Shown here piece after piece: positions 1-10,659 of a DNA stretch of 64,000 nt. This DNA is from Calliphora vicina (lineage: Eukaryota > Arthropoda > Insecta > Diptera > Calliphoridae). The notes under the pieces are model-generated. The model ran no database searches and was not told the origin of the DNA. It was given only the letters and a program-made list of their open reading frames with translations. The DNA lies in assembly GCF_958450345.1 (NCBI RefSeq), contig NC_088780.1, forward strand, positions 33,813,667 to 33,877,666, in the 5' to 3' direction. The translations under genes were made by a program, and so were the position numbers. Every line of letters begins with the position of its first letter. Position 1 is the stretch's first letter.

Positions 1-212
1 TTTTTACAAAAGTACCTTTCTTACAAAAGTACCCTCCTTACAAAAGTACCCTTCTTACAAAAGTAGTTTTTTTACAAAATAACCTTCCTTAAAAAAGTAC
101 CTTTCTTACAAATGTACCTTTCTTACAAAAGTACACTTTTTACAAAAGTACCTTTCTTATACAATTACTTTTCTAACAAAAGTACATTTCTCAAAAATCT
201 ACTTTTCTTGCT
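1..212. repeat. 17-bp minisatellite
   Basis: About a dozen degenerate units of roughly 17 bp, consensus near ACAAAAGTACCTTTCTT, run from the window edge to about position 212, so the left limit is unknown. Units vary by point changes and one or two bases in the T run. The array abuts a mariner remnant. No coding potential. Confidence 0.85.
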
Positions 213-223
213 AAAGTAACGTA

Positions 224-775
224 TCAGTTGCGTTCGGTACAGGTTCTCTGTGATGGTCTGGCCAGATTTCAGCAGCCCATAATAGATATATGACTTTTGG
301 TCCCACCAAAAAGAGAGCATTACCTTAACTCAATGGGTATTTGGCGTTTGCATCGATTCGGGTTGGCTGGGCGTAAGAGCTCGTATCTGAAGATCTCTTA
401 CGCTTCGGTTTATCGCAAGTAATGATGTGGTGCAAAAATGATTTTCTTTTCGTACATGCAAAATCGTATTTCAAGGTCTCTCAGCTTCAATTCGTATGAT
501 ACCCAAATTCACTGCTTTTGGATGAATCCTGCTGCTTTCAAACGTTTTGAAATTGCTGATTGAGTAGCTCCCAATGATAATGACTCAAACTTTTTTAATT
601 GTCCTGGGCGATCTTTGTCTTCCATGTCAAAAGCACCACTTCTGAACCGCACAAACCATTTCTCGCACGTTGAAACCGACCATAAGCTTTGGTGACATTT
701 TCGAAGCAAAAAAAGCTTTGTTGTATACTCATCAAAATCTCTTATTTGTAAGTTATTAAAAAAAAGATACGTCAT
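224..775 (-). mobile_element. mariner remnant (transposase N-terminal half)
   Basis: A decayed mariner-family DNA transposon read on the minus strand. An 88-codon open frame at 509-775 carries the N-terminal DNA-binding half of the transposase: CEKWFVRFRSGAFDMEDKDR, then the AISKRLKAAGFIQKQ helix region. Lower coordinates continue in broken frames through the CDE/W region to the part read as tryptophan-rich CVWW..KG in other copies. Neither inverted terminal repeat is present. The lower-coordinate break (near 224) falls within a few bases of the equivalent break in the copy at 61720. Frameshifts and stops make it a pseudogene. It follows directly on the minisatellite at 1-212. Confidence 0.85.
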
Positions 776-1424
776 CTATTATGAATCCCCTATTTTTATC
801 TAATATTGTTAGATTAAATAGCTAGACCTTACAGTATTCGAAATTCACAGACAGAGGTCTCCAAATAATTTTGCCCAGCTAGTATCGCATTCCAAACCAT
901 TGTGCATTAGTTACTTATTTACTTTCCCCAAGTTTTTTTGCTATATATTCCTCCCTTTACTAAGTTTATTGGCGTGGTTAAAGTTCTTGGTTATTTTGGT
1001 CATTACTTTTCGATTGGTGGAAATGGAACAAAGGCTAAAAGAACTTGGTGGCCAGCAGGCTAAATTTATTATAAGTAAATATATATGTATGTATGATTAC
1101 ATCATTATGTAAAAGAAATTTTTTTTCTATTTTCGAGAGAAAAGAATTTTTAAAGAAAAAAAATTTGTTTTATTAACTTTCTTTCGTGTTTAGTAAATGA
1201 ACTTTATAATGTCTATGGGAACTTTTTTAATTTCAAATATTTGTTTAGTTTTTTTGGCAAACATTTTCTTTTAATTAAATAGAGTTAAGAATAGTAGTAG
1301 TAGTAGCATTGTCTCTATAAAGAAGCTTAAAGGTTATTGAAAAGGTGTTAATTAAGAAGCAAGGGACTAATTTAAAGGCTTAAGAAATTAACAAATATTT
1401 GTCGTATCGTAATCATTTGATTAA
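776..1424. other. AT-rich noncoding stretch
   Basis: No gene or element recognised. It contains short A/T runs and a small AGTAGTAGTAGTAG microsatellite near 1291-1305. Open frames here (for example 900-1112) are low-complexity hydrophobic translations of T-rich DNA. Confidence 0.5.
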
Positions 1425-1562
1425 GAGCCTGTTTTAGAAACAACAAAGGAAAACAATTTTCAATATTTTTTTGTGAAAAACACTCAAAAATTACTTAAAA
1501 ACTAAGATAGTTTCATACAAAAATTTGAAAATTGTTTTCCTTTCGTGTTTCGGAATCAGCAA
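1425..1562. mobile_element. foldback MITE (GGAAAACAATTTTCAA arms)
   Basis: Two arms face each other: 1431-1468 and 1521-1558. Both contain GAAACA followed by AAAGGAAAACAATTTTCAA (one mismatch), separated by about 50 bp of A-rich DNA. The outer sequence AGCCTGTTTTAGAAAC resembles the AGCCTGTTCCAC end of the MITE at 4896, so a relation is possible. No coding sequence. A clear target duplication was not found. Confidence 0.55.
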
Positions 1563-2329
1563 TCATCATAGCATCTTAAAAGAAACTCAATAAATAGATT
1601 TCTACTAAACGATTTGAGGTTAAATCAAAGTCTACTAATGAAGCTTTAATCCACATATAAACAAATTTTTTACAGCAATCATCAATGGTTCTATACATAG
1701 AGACGAGGCACCCCGAGGCACCCCGACATTGACTAGCTTGTATTTTGTTGTTGCAAGAGTTAGGTTTTTGACAACAGACTTAGCTTTTTGACAATCTCAT
1801 ATATATGTTACCATATGGTTCTATATTTCAATATAATTATATAAAAACAATTTAGTTTTTTTATGAAATATTTAATTTTAAACTAATTATTTTCATTTTC
1901 TATTATATTTTTAGGTAATTATTACAATTTTGAATGAAGTCTACAACACTTATCCATGTATCTGTCATACATTTCCTCTGGATTTCCTGATATTGTTCAA
2001 AATTAAGGTATAGAGTGTAATTGACTCTTGAGCTGATTTGGTATGAAACTTTAAAATTTATCGAAATATGTTAAAACTATTGGTTGAATATTATTAAGGT
2101 TGATCTTAACTTTCATAAGATTTAAAAATGTTGGCAAAAGTTGGACTATTTTTAATCCAACTCCATCAACTTAACATAATTAATACTAATACAATATATA
2201 TTAGCATATTGTTGTTAATAATTCCCAAATAGTTTATGTGAATTTTAATATAAGACATCTAAGAAAAACATGAACAAGGGAAACAAGAATAGAAGTACCG
2301 ATCTACCTTTAGTTTTCTCCCAGGTAACA
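1563..2329. other. AT-rich noncoding stretch
   Basis: No gene seen. At 1755-1795 a fragment with GAGTTAGGTTTTTGACAAC resembles the interior of the MITE at 40845-41030, so a small relic may lie here. The direct pair GAGGCACCCC/GAGGCACCCC sits at 1704-1725. Confidence 0.4.
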
Positions 2330-3135
2330 AAGCATAATTAGACGATGCCATTGTTCTTACTTCGTACTAATACCGTAGTTAAAATCCGCAGTTAGCCGAA
2401 GCATTTATCTCGTCGTATTCATTAACTAGTATTAGGCAATAAGTTGTAGTTAGCCGATGAGAATAGAAGAATTTTCTCCTCGAATTGCATCCATAAGCTA
2501 TATTTGACAATAATTAGTCGTTTGCCGATCGAGAGCCTTTATCTCATCGGACTGTACTCATTAGCTAGTACAGTAATACCCCGGTTTGGGTCGCTAATAG
2601 GGCCTAGAGAAACGCGATGCAATCCGAAAGGACGCAAAACGAAGCATGATTTTCCATATATTTAAACTGAAACAAAAACGATGCAAATCGAAGCACTTCG
2701 AAGCCATGCAACGCAAACTGGAACAAAATCGATTCAACTTCGAAATCACAGAAATTTTAAAAGACGCAACTTCGAAACCGAAGCAGAACGAAGCGACACA
2801 AACCGGGGAATTAGTGTATTAGCCAATAAGTTGTAGTTAGCCGATGAGAGTTGAAGAATTTATCTCCTCGAATTGCATCCATCGGATTATACTCAGTAGC
2901 TAGTCATAACTTATAGAGCCAATGAGTTCATCTCCTTTGATTGCATCCGTTGCATTTACTTTAAAATAATAAGCCGTTAGCCGACCGAGATCCGAAGCAT
3001 TTATCTCGTCGAATCCTCTTCACCCATTAACAAATATATTTAAAAAATACAGGACATACCACAGATAAAAAAGATTTCAAAGACTAAGCATACCCCGGAT
3101 GGAAACAAAATCTACATCACAGGTCTTTGAAATTC
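2330..3135. repeat. Dispersed repeat D, internally tandem (GTTAGCCGA units)
   Basis: Degenerate units of roughly 120-130 bp alternate the modules TTAGCCGA..GAGAG..GAAGCATTTATCTCGTCG and CAATAAGTTGTAGTTAGCCG followed by ATCTCCTCGAATTGCATCC. The same modules in the same order recur at 32490-33235, including a shared flank CCCATTAACAAA, so this is a dispersed family and not a local duplication. It is interrupted by the MITE at 2579-2808. No coding frame. Identity unknown. Confidence 0.7.
2579..2808. mobile_element. CCCCGG-ended MITE (copy 1)
   Basis: Inverted ends CCCCGGTTTG at 2579-2588 and CAAACCGGGG at 2799-2808. Unlike its surroundings it is moderately GC-rich and full of repeated GAAGC/GACGCAA/AACGAAGC motifs. 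It splits repeat D. A second copy with related ends and interior lies at 18135-18489. Probably a non-autonomous DNA transposon; superfamily not assigned because the target duplication is unclear here. Confidence 0.7.
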
Positions 3136-3295
3136 CTTTCATTTAATATCCAAATTGTCTATGTACTGAATTCAGTGTCCGAGATATATGCAACAAAATT
3201 TCATAAAATCAAAGTACAGGAGCTTATTTCTTTATATCTTAACCATTTATTTACCGATTTTCCTGATATTCAATACCAACATTCTCATAAATATA

Positions 3296-4452
3296 TTGGG
3301 TGTATGACTTAAAAATGAGGGGTTTATAATAGATGGCGTATCTTCTGAACATGGGTTTTGTTTTTAATAACTTAGATGTCATTTTGAGGGGTCCATATCT
3401 GTCATTTATTCTCACTGAGTTATTGAACATTATAGTGTAAACAACAAGTATTTTTTTGCTTCGAAAATGTCGAATTTTGTTACACCAAAACGTCATATGC
3501 GGGAAGTTTAGCTTTATTCCTTTAATTTAAAAAAAGTGTCGCTGAAGCATACCGATTGATCACCAAAGCTTCTGGTGAATGTGTTCCATCGGTTTCAGTA
3601 GAGGAACATTAACAACGACGACAGAGATCGCCCATGCCAGCCAAAAAAGTTTGAAGACCAAGAGTTGGCGGCATTAATCCATGAATATAGTTATCCAACT
3701 CAACAAGATCATGCAAAATCATTAGGAGCTACTTAAGCAGCAATTTCAAAACGTTTATGAGCAGCAGGATTCATCCACAAGCAGGAAAATTGGGTTCCAT
3801 ACGAATTGAAGCCAAGAGATCTTGAAGGACGATTTTGCATGTCCGAAATGATGCTTAAACGCTATAAAAGCATATCATTTTTGAACCGAATCATTACTTG
3901 CGATAAAAAAATGGATGCTTTACGATAAAGTGTATTACGGTAAAGTGTAAGAGATCATATATGAAGCCCAGAATCTACATAAAAACCAAATATTCATTGC
4001 ACTAAGGTAATACCGTGTATTTGGTGGGAACAAAAGGTCATATCTATTATTAGCTGCTGAAATCTTTCCAGACCATTACAGGGAACCTGCACCGAAGGCA
4101 TCTGATTCGTTTGAAGCAAGCATAGGCCAAAAAACGCCAATAATATGCGGCCAGATATGAAACGGTAATATTCCATTATAACAACGCTCGGCCACTTGTA
4201 GCAATACCTGTTAAAAAGTATTTAGAATTAAATGGTTTTGAAGTTTTGCCTCAGCCTCTTTATAATCCAGACCATGCTCCGTCCGACTACTATTTGTTTC
4301 GATCGATGCAGAATACTCTCTCTGGGATACGCTTCACTTTGGAACAGAATATCCGAAATTGGCTTGATTCGTTCTTGGCCTCAAAAGATGAGTAGTTGTT
4401 TTTGCTCGGAATCCATATGTTGCCAGAAAGATGGGAAAAGGTCATAGCTAAG
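3296..4452 (+). mobile_element. mariner, near full length, decayed
   Basis: Starts with an intact 5' terminal repeat TTGGGTGTATGACTTAAAA next to a TA dinucleotide (3294-3295), the standard mariner target. The plus strand then carries the whole transposase order in broken frames: helix-turn-helix region (3580-3780), the WVPYELKPRDLE linker (about 3790-3830), the first catalytic Asp region, the LYR/RLKQA region (4090-4130), the RPLVAIPVKKYLE block and the YSPD..PSDY..FRSMQ region with the third Asp (about 4255-4320). Homology stops after GGTCATAGCTA at about 4452, so the 3' terminal repeat is missing. Many stops and frameshifts; not functional. Confidence 0.88.
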
Positions 4453-4487
4453 ACCAAAGAAATGTTTCATTCCCCCTAGAGATTTGC

Positions 4488-4770
4488 TATTGAATTTGTT
4501 TGATTGCAACTCATTTTTGATTCATTCATTCATTCATTTGAATTGCTAATTCTTTTTTTCTAATTCAATTGAATTAATTCAAAATCAATACACATGAATT
4601 GTAAATGAATTGCTAATTCATTTGAATTAATTCAAAATCAATGCAATTCAAATGAATTCGTTTGAATTGATTCAAATTTCATTCAATTCCGTTTTTCAAT
4701 TCAATGAATTAATTCAAAATTTAGCTAATTCATAATGAATTAAAATCAAAAAAAAATGATTCGTTTACAG
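4488..4770. repeat. AT-rich GAATT/AATTCAAA simple repeat
   Basis: Imperfect iteration of GAATT, AATTCAAAATCAAT and an ATTC microsatellite (around 4522-4540). It follows the truncated 3' side of the mariner. No coding potential. Confidence 0.6.
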
Positions 4771-4895
4771 CTCTTCCCTATACTAAACCAGGTCATTAGT
4801 TAAAATTATATCCTTCCCAATAATTTGCATATAAATATATGAAATCGGATCAGTTACAACAGCAGTACTCTTTAAGCTTCAAATTATAATTAATA

Positions 4896-5017
4896 GCCTG
4901 TTCCACAATATCGAATGAAAAATGTCGTTTGCTTTCTATGAAAGAAAACAGATTCAGATCAGTTTTATTTCGCTTAGAATGCTAACGAAATCTTTCTTTC
5001 GATATTGTGTAAAAGGC
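4896..5017. mobile_element. foldback MITE F, copy 1
   Basis: A 122-bp element flanked by TA on both sides (4894-4895 and 5018-5019). Ends are GCCTGTTCCACAATATCG and the inverted CGATATTGTGTAAAAGGC; inverted similarity runs inward (TTTCATTCGATATTG, AAGAAAG) almost to the centre. A second copy is at 9768-9920. The TA target suggests the Tc1/mariner superfamily (inference). Confidence 0.75.
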
Positions 5018-6190
5018 TATAAATATAAACCAAAAATATTAATTTCTTTAAATTTCATTTTGTAACTAACCCCCCGAATTCCAACTATTATGTGTCAAAA
5101 TCATTTAAATAAATAGAATTTATAAAAACATAAAAGAGTTATTAACACTTCTGCAGTGAGTCAATGTTACAGATTATAAAAATAAATTTATATTTTATTA
5201 AACATACTTTTGTTTAATTTACACTTGATTTAATAAAACTCTGACATGAAAACTTAATAAAATTCTGTAAACAGCGATGGAAACAGAAATAGCACTGGCT
5301 ATTTGAAACCAAATCTAGTTTTATTACAACAAATTTTAATAGCTTGTTAACTAAACATCAGTGTAAAATATTCATTAACTGTCAGACTGTCATCTGTTTA
5401 CATCATCATCAGGAATAAAGAATATTGTAGTCGTCGTCATTTTCCTCATAATTCAAATGTTAAAAGCGGGTGCTGGGTATGTTGTCTACACTGTTTAATG
5501 ATGGACTGACTGTCTGACTTTCATAATATTGACTTGATATAGAGAAATATTATAACAAAAACAAAAAATACAAGCAGGTTGAACAAAGAAGAAATTATTA
5601 TTAGTTTTATTTTCCATACAAACACACACAAACATATTTATGCATTTGAGTATTTTCAAGGCTTTAATGAGTGCGTCCGGTTGTCAGGCTGGCTATTTGG
5701 ACATTTAAATGCTCTGGTTGATTGCACTTTCTTCATAAATTTTTATTTTTATACTTTTTTTTATTTATTGTTGTTTTGTTACTACAAAATGCCATTATTG
5801 CTTAGAAGGGACTTTTACACATACAAACATAAATGCATCTAAAATATAACAAAAAAAGAAATAAAAATTTCTTTAGATTTTTGTTAATTACTGTATGTGA
5901 GCAGCATATTTTCACCCCCTTTAACAAATATGATGTTGCAGACATAAGTACTAGACAAGTATGTATATGAGGAGCAGAAGAACAAAAGGTACTTTTCCAA
6001 TTTTTGTTCTGCGGCTCCTCATATGTAGTAATACGAAGGGAGTAGGAATGTCATATAATTTAGAAAAGTTATTTTCTGTGTTTTAGACAGACTTTCTAGA
6101 TCAAATATGGCTATTCAAATTAAATCTACTATATCTTAATATACGTATTTAAGAGGGGTTTCAAAAAAAATGAGAAGGATCTAAAGCTAT
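5018..6190. other. noncoding stretch with one hairpin
   Basis: No gene recognised; T-rich frames such as 5579-5842 look spurious. At 5966-6025 an imperfect hairpin (ATGAGGAGC..GAACAAAA facing TTTTGTTCTGCGGCTCCTCAT) resembles a piece of the HINE at 25640-26095, so it is probably a small relic of that family. Confidence 0.45.
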
Positions 6191-6198
6191 ATGCCTGA

Positions 6199-6831
6199 TC
6201 ACTTCCGGTAATTTCCAACGAAAGGGAATAATGCTAAAACTCATTGATCATGGGATATGTCCTCTACTCTTCAATCTCAAAATTTCCATAGACTTCACAG
6301 AAAAATTTTTGATAGTGTCTGTAAATGAGCGATACACCAACAAAAAATTCTTAATATTCCGAAGTTGGTGATCGATAGAAAATTTAAACGATCTCAAAAC
6401 GTGACACATGGCTCCAACTAATCTCAATACAATACTAGTATTTGATAATGGAGATTTGAGAAACATTTCAAAAATCTATCAAACACTCAATTCTGGGTCA
6501 GTACATGACGGACTTCATTACTTGTTGGCATAGTTAGATGTAAATTGGAAAGGAATGCCTTCAAATCTTCGACCTCAACAAAATCTTACCCAAATTTCAA
6601 TAAAGAATACTTACACATGAATAAGACAGGTTATACCAAAGATCATTTGTGTGAGCTCACGACCAATATTGGATTTCACAGTTTTACGCTGTTATCTATG
6701 GACCGTCTCATAGAGTTTTTTCATCTTTGTAATTTGCACTATTTCCAATGGCTCAATTTCCTTCAATTCCTCTAGATTATGGAACTATAAGAGACAGGAC
6801 TTAAAAATTAAGCGGAAGTGATTAAACTCAC
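6199..6831. mobile_element. possible TIR element (GATCACTTCCG ends)
   Basis: Short inverted ends: GATCACTTCCG near 6198-6208 and CGGAAGTGATT near 6823-6833. The interior is somewhat less AT-rich than its flanks and has open frames on both strands (6248-6466 minus, 6545-6775 plus) that match no domain I know. The ends are too short to be decisive and no target duplication was seen. Confidence 0.25.
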
Positions 6832-6844
6832 ACTCATTAGCTAT

Positions 6845-7735
6845 TTTAAAAAAGGAGTAGAAATACTGAAGGAGAATTTCTACTCCTTTTTTTTTAAAAA
6901 AAAAGGAGTAGAAATACAACTTTTTTTAAAAAAGGAGTAGAAATACTACTTTTTTCGAAAAAGGAGTAGAAATACTACTTTTTAAAAAAGGAGTAGAAAT
7001 ACTACTTTTTAAAAACTGAGTAGAAATACTACTTTTTAAAAAAAAGCTACTACTCTTTAAAAAGGATTAGAAATACTACTTTTAAAAAAAAGGAGTAGAA
7101 ATACTACTTTTTTAAAAAAAAGGAGTATAAATACTACTTTTTTAAAAAAAGGAGTAGCAAAACTACTTTTTGAAAAAGGAGTAGAAATACTACTTTTTAA
7201 AAAAAGAAGTAGAAATACTACTTTTTTTAAGAAAAAAAAAAAGGAGTAGAAATACTACTTTTTAAAAAAAGGAGTAGAAATACTACTTTTTTTAAAAAAA
7301 ACAGTAGAAATACTACTTTTTTAAAAAAGGAGTAGAAATACTACTTTTTAAAAAAAAGGAGTAGAAATACAACTTTTTTAAAAAGGAGTAGAAATACTAC
7401 TTTTTTAAAAAATAAGTAGAAATACTACTTTTTTAAAAAAGAAGTAGAAATACTACTTTTTTAAAAAGGAGTAGAAATACTACTTTTTTTAAAAAAAGGA
7501 GTAGAAATACTACTTTTTTTAAAAAAAGGAGTAGAAATACTACTTTTTTAAAAAAAAGGAGTAGAAATACTACTTTTTTAAAAAAAAGGAGTAGAAATAC
7601 TACTTTTTTAAAAAAAGGAGTAGAAATACTACTTTTTTAAACAGGAGTAGAAATACTACTTTTTTAAAAAAAAAGAGTAGAAATACTACTTTTTTAAAAA
7701 GAAGTAGAAATACTTTTTTTTTGGAAAAAGGAGTA
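6845..7735. repeat. 27-bp palindromic minisatellite
   Basis: About 30 units of 26-29 bp, consensus AAAAAAGGAGTAGAAATACTACTTTTT. Each unit holds a small inverted repeat AGTAG..CTACT flanked by A and T runs. Length variation is nearly all in the A/T runs. The left edge differs: GGAGTAGAAAT at about 6854 faces ATTTCTACTCC at about 6876, a perfect hairpin. No interspersed unique spacers. Confidence 0.9.
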
Positions 7736-9247
7736 AATACGAAGAGAAAAAACAAATAAGAGATATATACTATAGACGTGCAAGAGTGTAACTTAAAGTA
7801 TTGTCAAAACAAATATACCATATACATAGCTGTTACTATGGGTATAAATATGAGAATGAGTATAACTAATGTTGTATGGTTTTCTGTGTTGCCACTTTAT
7901 GTGTAATTATACATATTGTGTGTAATTTTAACTTTTATGTGTAGCCCATGTGTAATTGAATGCATGTGTAATCCATGTGTAATTTTATATTCCAATTATA
8001 TCTAAAAAATATATGGTCAATATATGTCTTTTATCTTTATTTTGGATTTTTATTGAATACATGATTCATGGATTATTCAATGAATATTTAAAAATAAGTA
8101 CCTTTAAAGGTATTCTTCATATTTATTATATGTTTTGTTACTCAGTATATTGGAATTAGATGAAGATATGAAGCAAGTTTTAACCAAATTAACATAGAGG
8201 TTTGCAGATAAATACGATAACAAATGGACGTTTGAGATAGTTTGATTTGTCTAAAATTAGTAATAGAAACAAAATTTTTGTTTAAATTAAAGACATTTAA
8301 TTTCAACAAGGACAATATATTAAATAAAACAAATATTATTCATATAAATTTGGTTGTTTATCCCTTGTGAGAGGAATTACAATACACAACCAAACTTATT
8401 TGAATCTTAGGTAGTACCGGCATTTGCAATTGCATCTGCTCTGCAATTTCTTTCAATGTTTCCAATGCTAGGAATCCATAACTACACATTTTTACGAATT
8501 ATTATATTTACTCTAAAAACTTTCAAAAAATAAAAAAGGGTAGGAATTTTTGAGAGAAAAATATTTTACAATTTGTTGCTAGTTAATTTTTCTACTTGTA
8601 AGAATTATCCATGCTGCAAATGCTGCAACTGTTTTGTGTTTATGTTATTTTATTGTATGTCTATTTTAAATGCAAATTAAAATTGACTTACTATTTAGTT
8701 TTTTTAATTCTAAAATTTTTAAAATATAAACGTTAAAATAATTATAAGTTTGTTTATTTACAAGTTTTTACTGGAAATGTGTTTTTTTACTTTTTCATAT
8801 TTTTGAGTATTTGATAGATAAATTCTATAAATGTTTTACTTTACTCTTGCGTTACAAGTAATTACTGGAAAAGTACATTTATCAGTGCAGTTACTTATGG
8901 TAATTTTTACCCGTAGATATTGATTTGAAATTAGTGTCAAGTTTCCGTTTAGGTAAATTTGTTTGCAGGGTACTTTACACCGTATATACCTATTTGTTGA
9001 AATTACGGGCTTATTTGGTATCGGCATATTGACGGATCACAATCATTCATTAAATTAGATAATTTCACGAAAAAAAATACAGATTGCTGACTTTGCTTTT
9101 GTACCTCTAGTTACCCAATTCCTGGATAAATTAAAATCACCGCAAGTGAAAATAATCCAGAATTTTGTCCATTGTCACTAAAATGGTCGTATTTGCTCCA
9201 ACCATTCTAGAGTCCACTGTGACTAAGATTTTGAATTCATGAATGTA

Positions 9248-10272
9248 CAGGCAAATCCCGGTATAACGAACGATATGTTGTCAGGCCCATTCGTTAAATT
9301 GAAAAATTCGTTATATCGAGATGTTTTTTTTTTTTAATTTTGCACAACTTTTTCAATGACATTAGGAGGCATGAATATCGTCCGAAATTATATATCTTTA
9401 GTAGTTTTTACTAATTATTCTTCTGGAGGGTGTCTTGGTGCATTATCCACGATTAATAAAGCCTTCATTGTAAGGGATTTCGATTCTGAAAATGATTCAA
9501 CCTGTAGAAAATTAAACTCAGGTACAATCATTTCAATAAAAAAAAAGATTTTGAAGATTCCAGATTCCACTTAATTTGTGTGAAGATATTTTACAGGAAA
9601 CACTTAGTCACGTTAAAATGTTTGTTTTTAATTTCTTCAAAATACATGTTAAGAACTTTGTTATTCCATATTTCATTCTTTTGTCGACATTTTTTACTTT
9701 TTTCTTTCAATGAAATTCTTCTATGGTTTCCCATATTTAATTCAGGTGAACACTTGCACAATTATATTCTGTTTCACAATATCGAATGAAAGATTTCGTT
9801 CGCATTCTAATCGAAAGAAAGCTGATTTTGGATTTCCTAACTCCATGTTTATGTCAACGAATCAGTTTTCTTTCGCTTCGAATGCGAACGAAATCTTTCA
9901 TTCGATATTGTGAAACAAGCAATTAAAACCACTATAGAAAAAATTACAGCACCTATTATTAAAGATAGTAACCATTGAAAACAGTTCTGTAACGACTTAT
10001 TTTCTTATTTTTACATTTTTTACTACTTTTGTTTTTTATACTTTCTGTTCGTAATATTGAGCGTACAATTTTCGAAATGTTCGCTATATAAGATTGTCAA
10101 TGTTAAAAATTCGGTCGTTTGTTTGATTTTGTTTGGTTTTTCTCACCATTCGTTATATCGAGCATACAATTTTTGAAATGTTCGTTATATAAGGTACTCA
10201 ATGTTACGAATTTGACCGTGCGTTAAATCGGATTTTCGTTAAAGTGAGATTCGTTATACCGGGATTTGCCTG
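9248..10272. mobile_element. pogo-type TIR element, TA target
   Basis: A 23-bp perfect inverted repeat starts CAGGCAAATCCCGG and ends TATAACGAA (9248-9270, inverted at 10250-10272), flanked by TA on each side. Subterminal CGTTATATCGAG-like motifs recur, and a degenerate direct repeat of about 70 bp lies at 10050-10119 and 10148-10219. CAG ends, TA target and CGTTATA motifs fit pogo-like elements. No transposase remains. It is inserted in the hAT-type element and contains MITE F copy 2. Confidence 0.8.
9768..9920. mobile_element. foldback MITE F, copy 2
   Basis: Long inverted arms: TGTTTCACAATATCGAATG from about 9770 and its inverse ending about 9917, with GAAAGATTTCGTTCGCATTC also inverted. 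Same family as 4896-5017 but better preserved. It lies within the pogo-type element, so it is the youngest of three nested insertions here. Confidence 0.8.
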
Positions 10273-10659
10273 TACTATTTTAAAAATCTTGTATTCACAA
10301 AAGAACCACGTTTTGACAAATTCATAGATCACGAAAATTTTTTTTACATGTGTAATTGTTTGTCGAATGTGTAATTTAGGTATGGGGCATGTGTAGTTTA
10401 TAATTTTCTTGGTGGCAACACTGATGGTTTTGCTTTTGCACACACACTATACTCTTAAAAACAAAAACAGTTGTTTATTGTTTTGTATTGAGTATGTCAT
10501 AAACTTCTTTTTTGCACACAAATAGCTGTTGTAACTACAAGTATTATAAAATATTGTAGGTGAAACAAATATACAAGTGAACTTTGGTGAGTTGATGTGT
10601 ATGTGCGAAAATTTATGTTTAAAAATGAACAACACGCAGTGGTTTAGAAACGTTTATTT

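Larger units (their letters stand above)
7884..10423. mobile_element. hAT-type element with exact 8-bp target duplication
   Basis: Ends CTGTGTTGCCAC (7884-7895) and GTGGCAACACTG (10412-10423), inverted with one mismatch. Both sides carry the identical 8-mer ATGGTTTT (7876-7883 and 10424-10431), the target duplication size of hAT transposons. Inside both ends the motif ATGTGTAAT is repeated several times (7898-7985 and 10345-10395), like hAT subterminal motifs. No transposase frame was recognised, so it is non-autonomous or degraded. It is 2540 bp long, of which 1025 bp is the nested pogo-type element at 9248-10272. Confidence 0.8.

Noticed and set aside
6845..7735. CRISPR-like regular array
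   Set aside because: Units are contiguous without unique spacers and the DNA is eukaryotic; it is a minisatellite.
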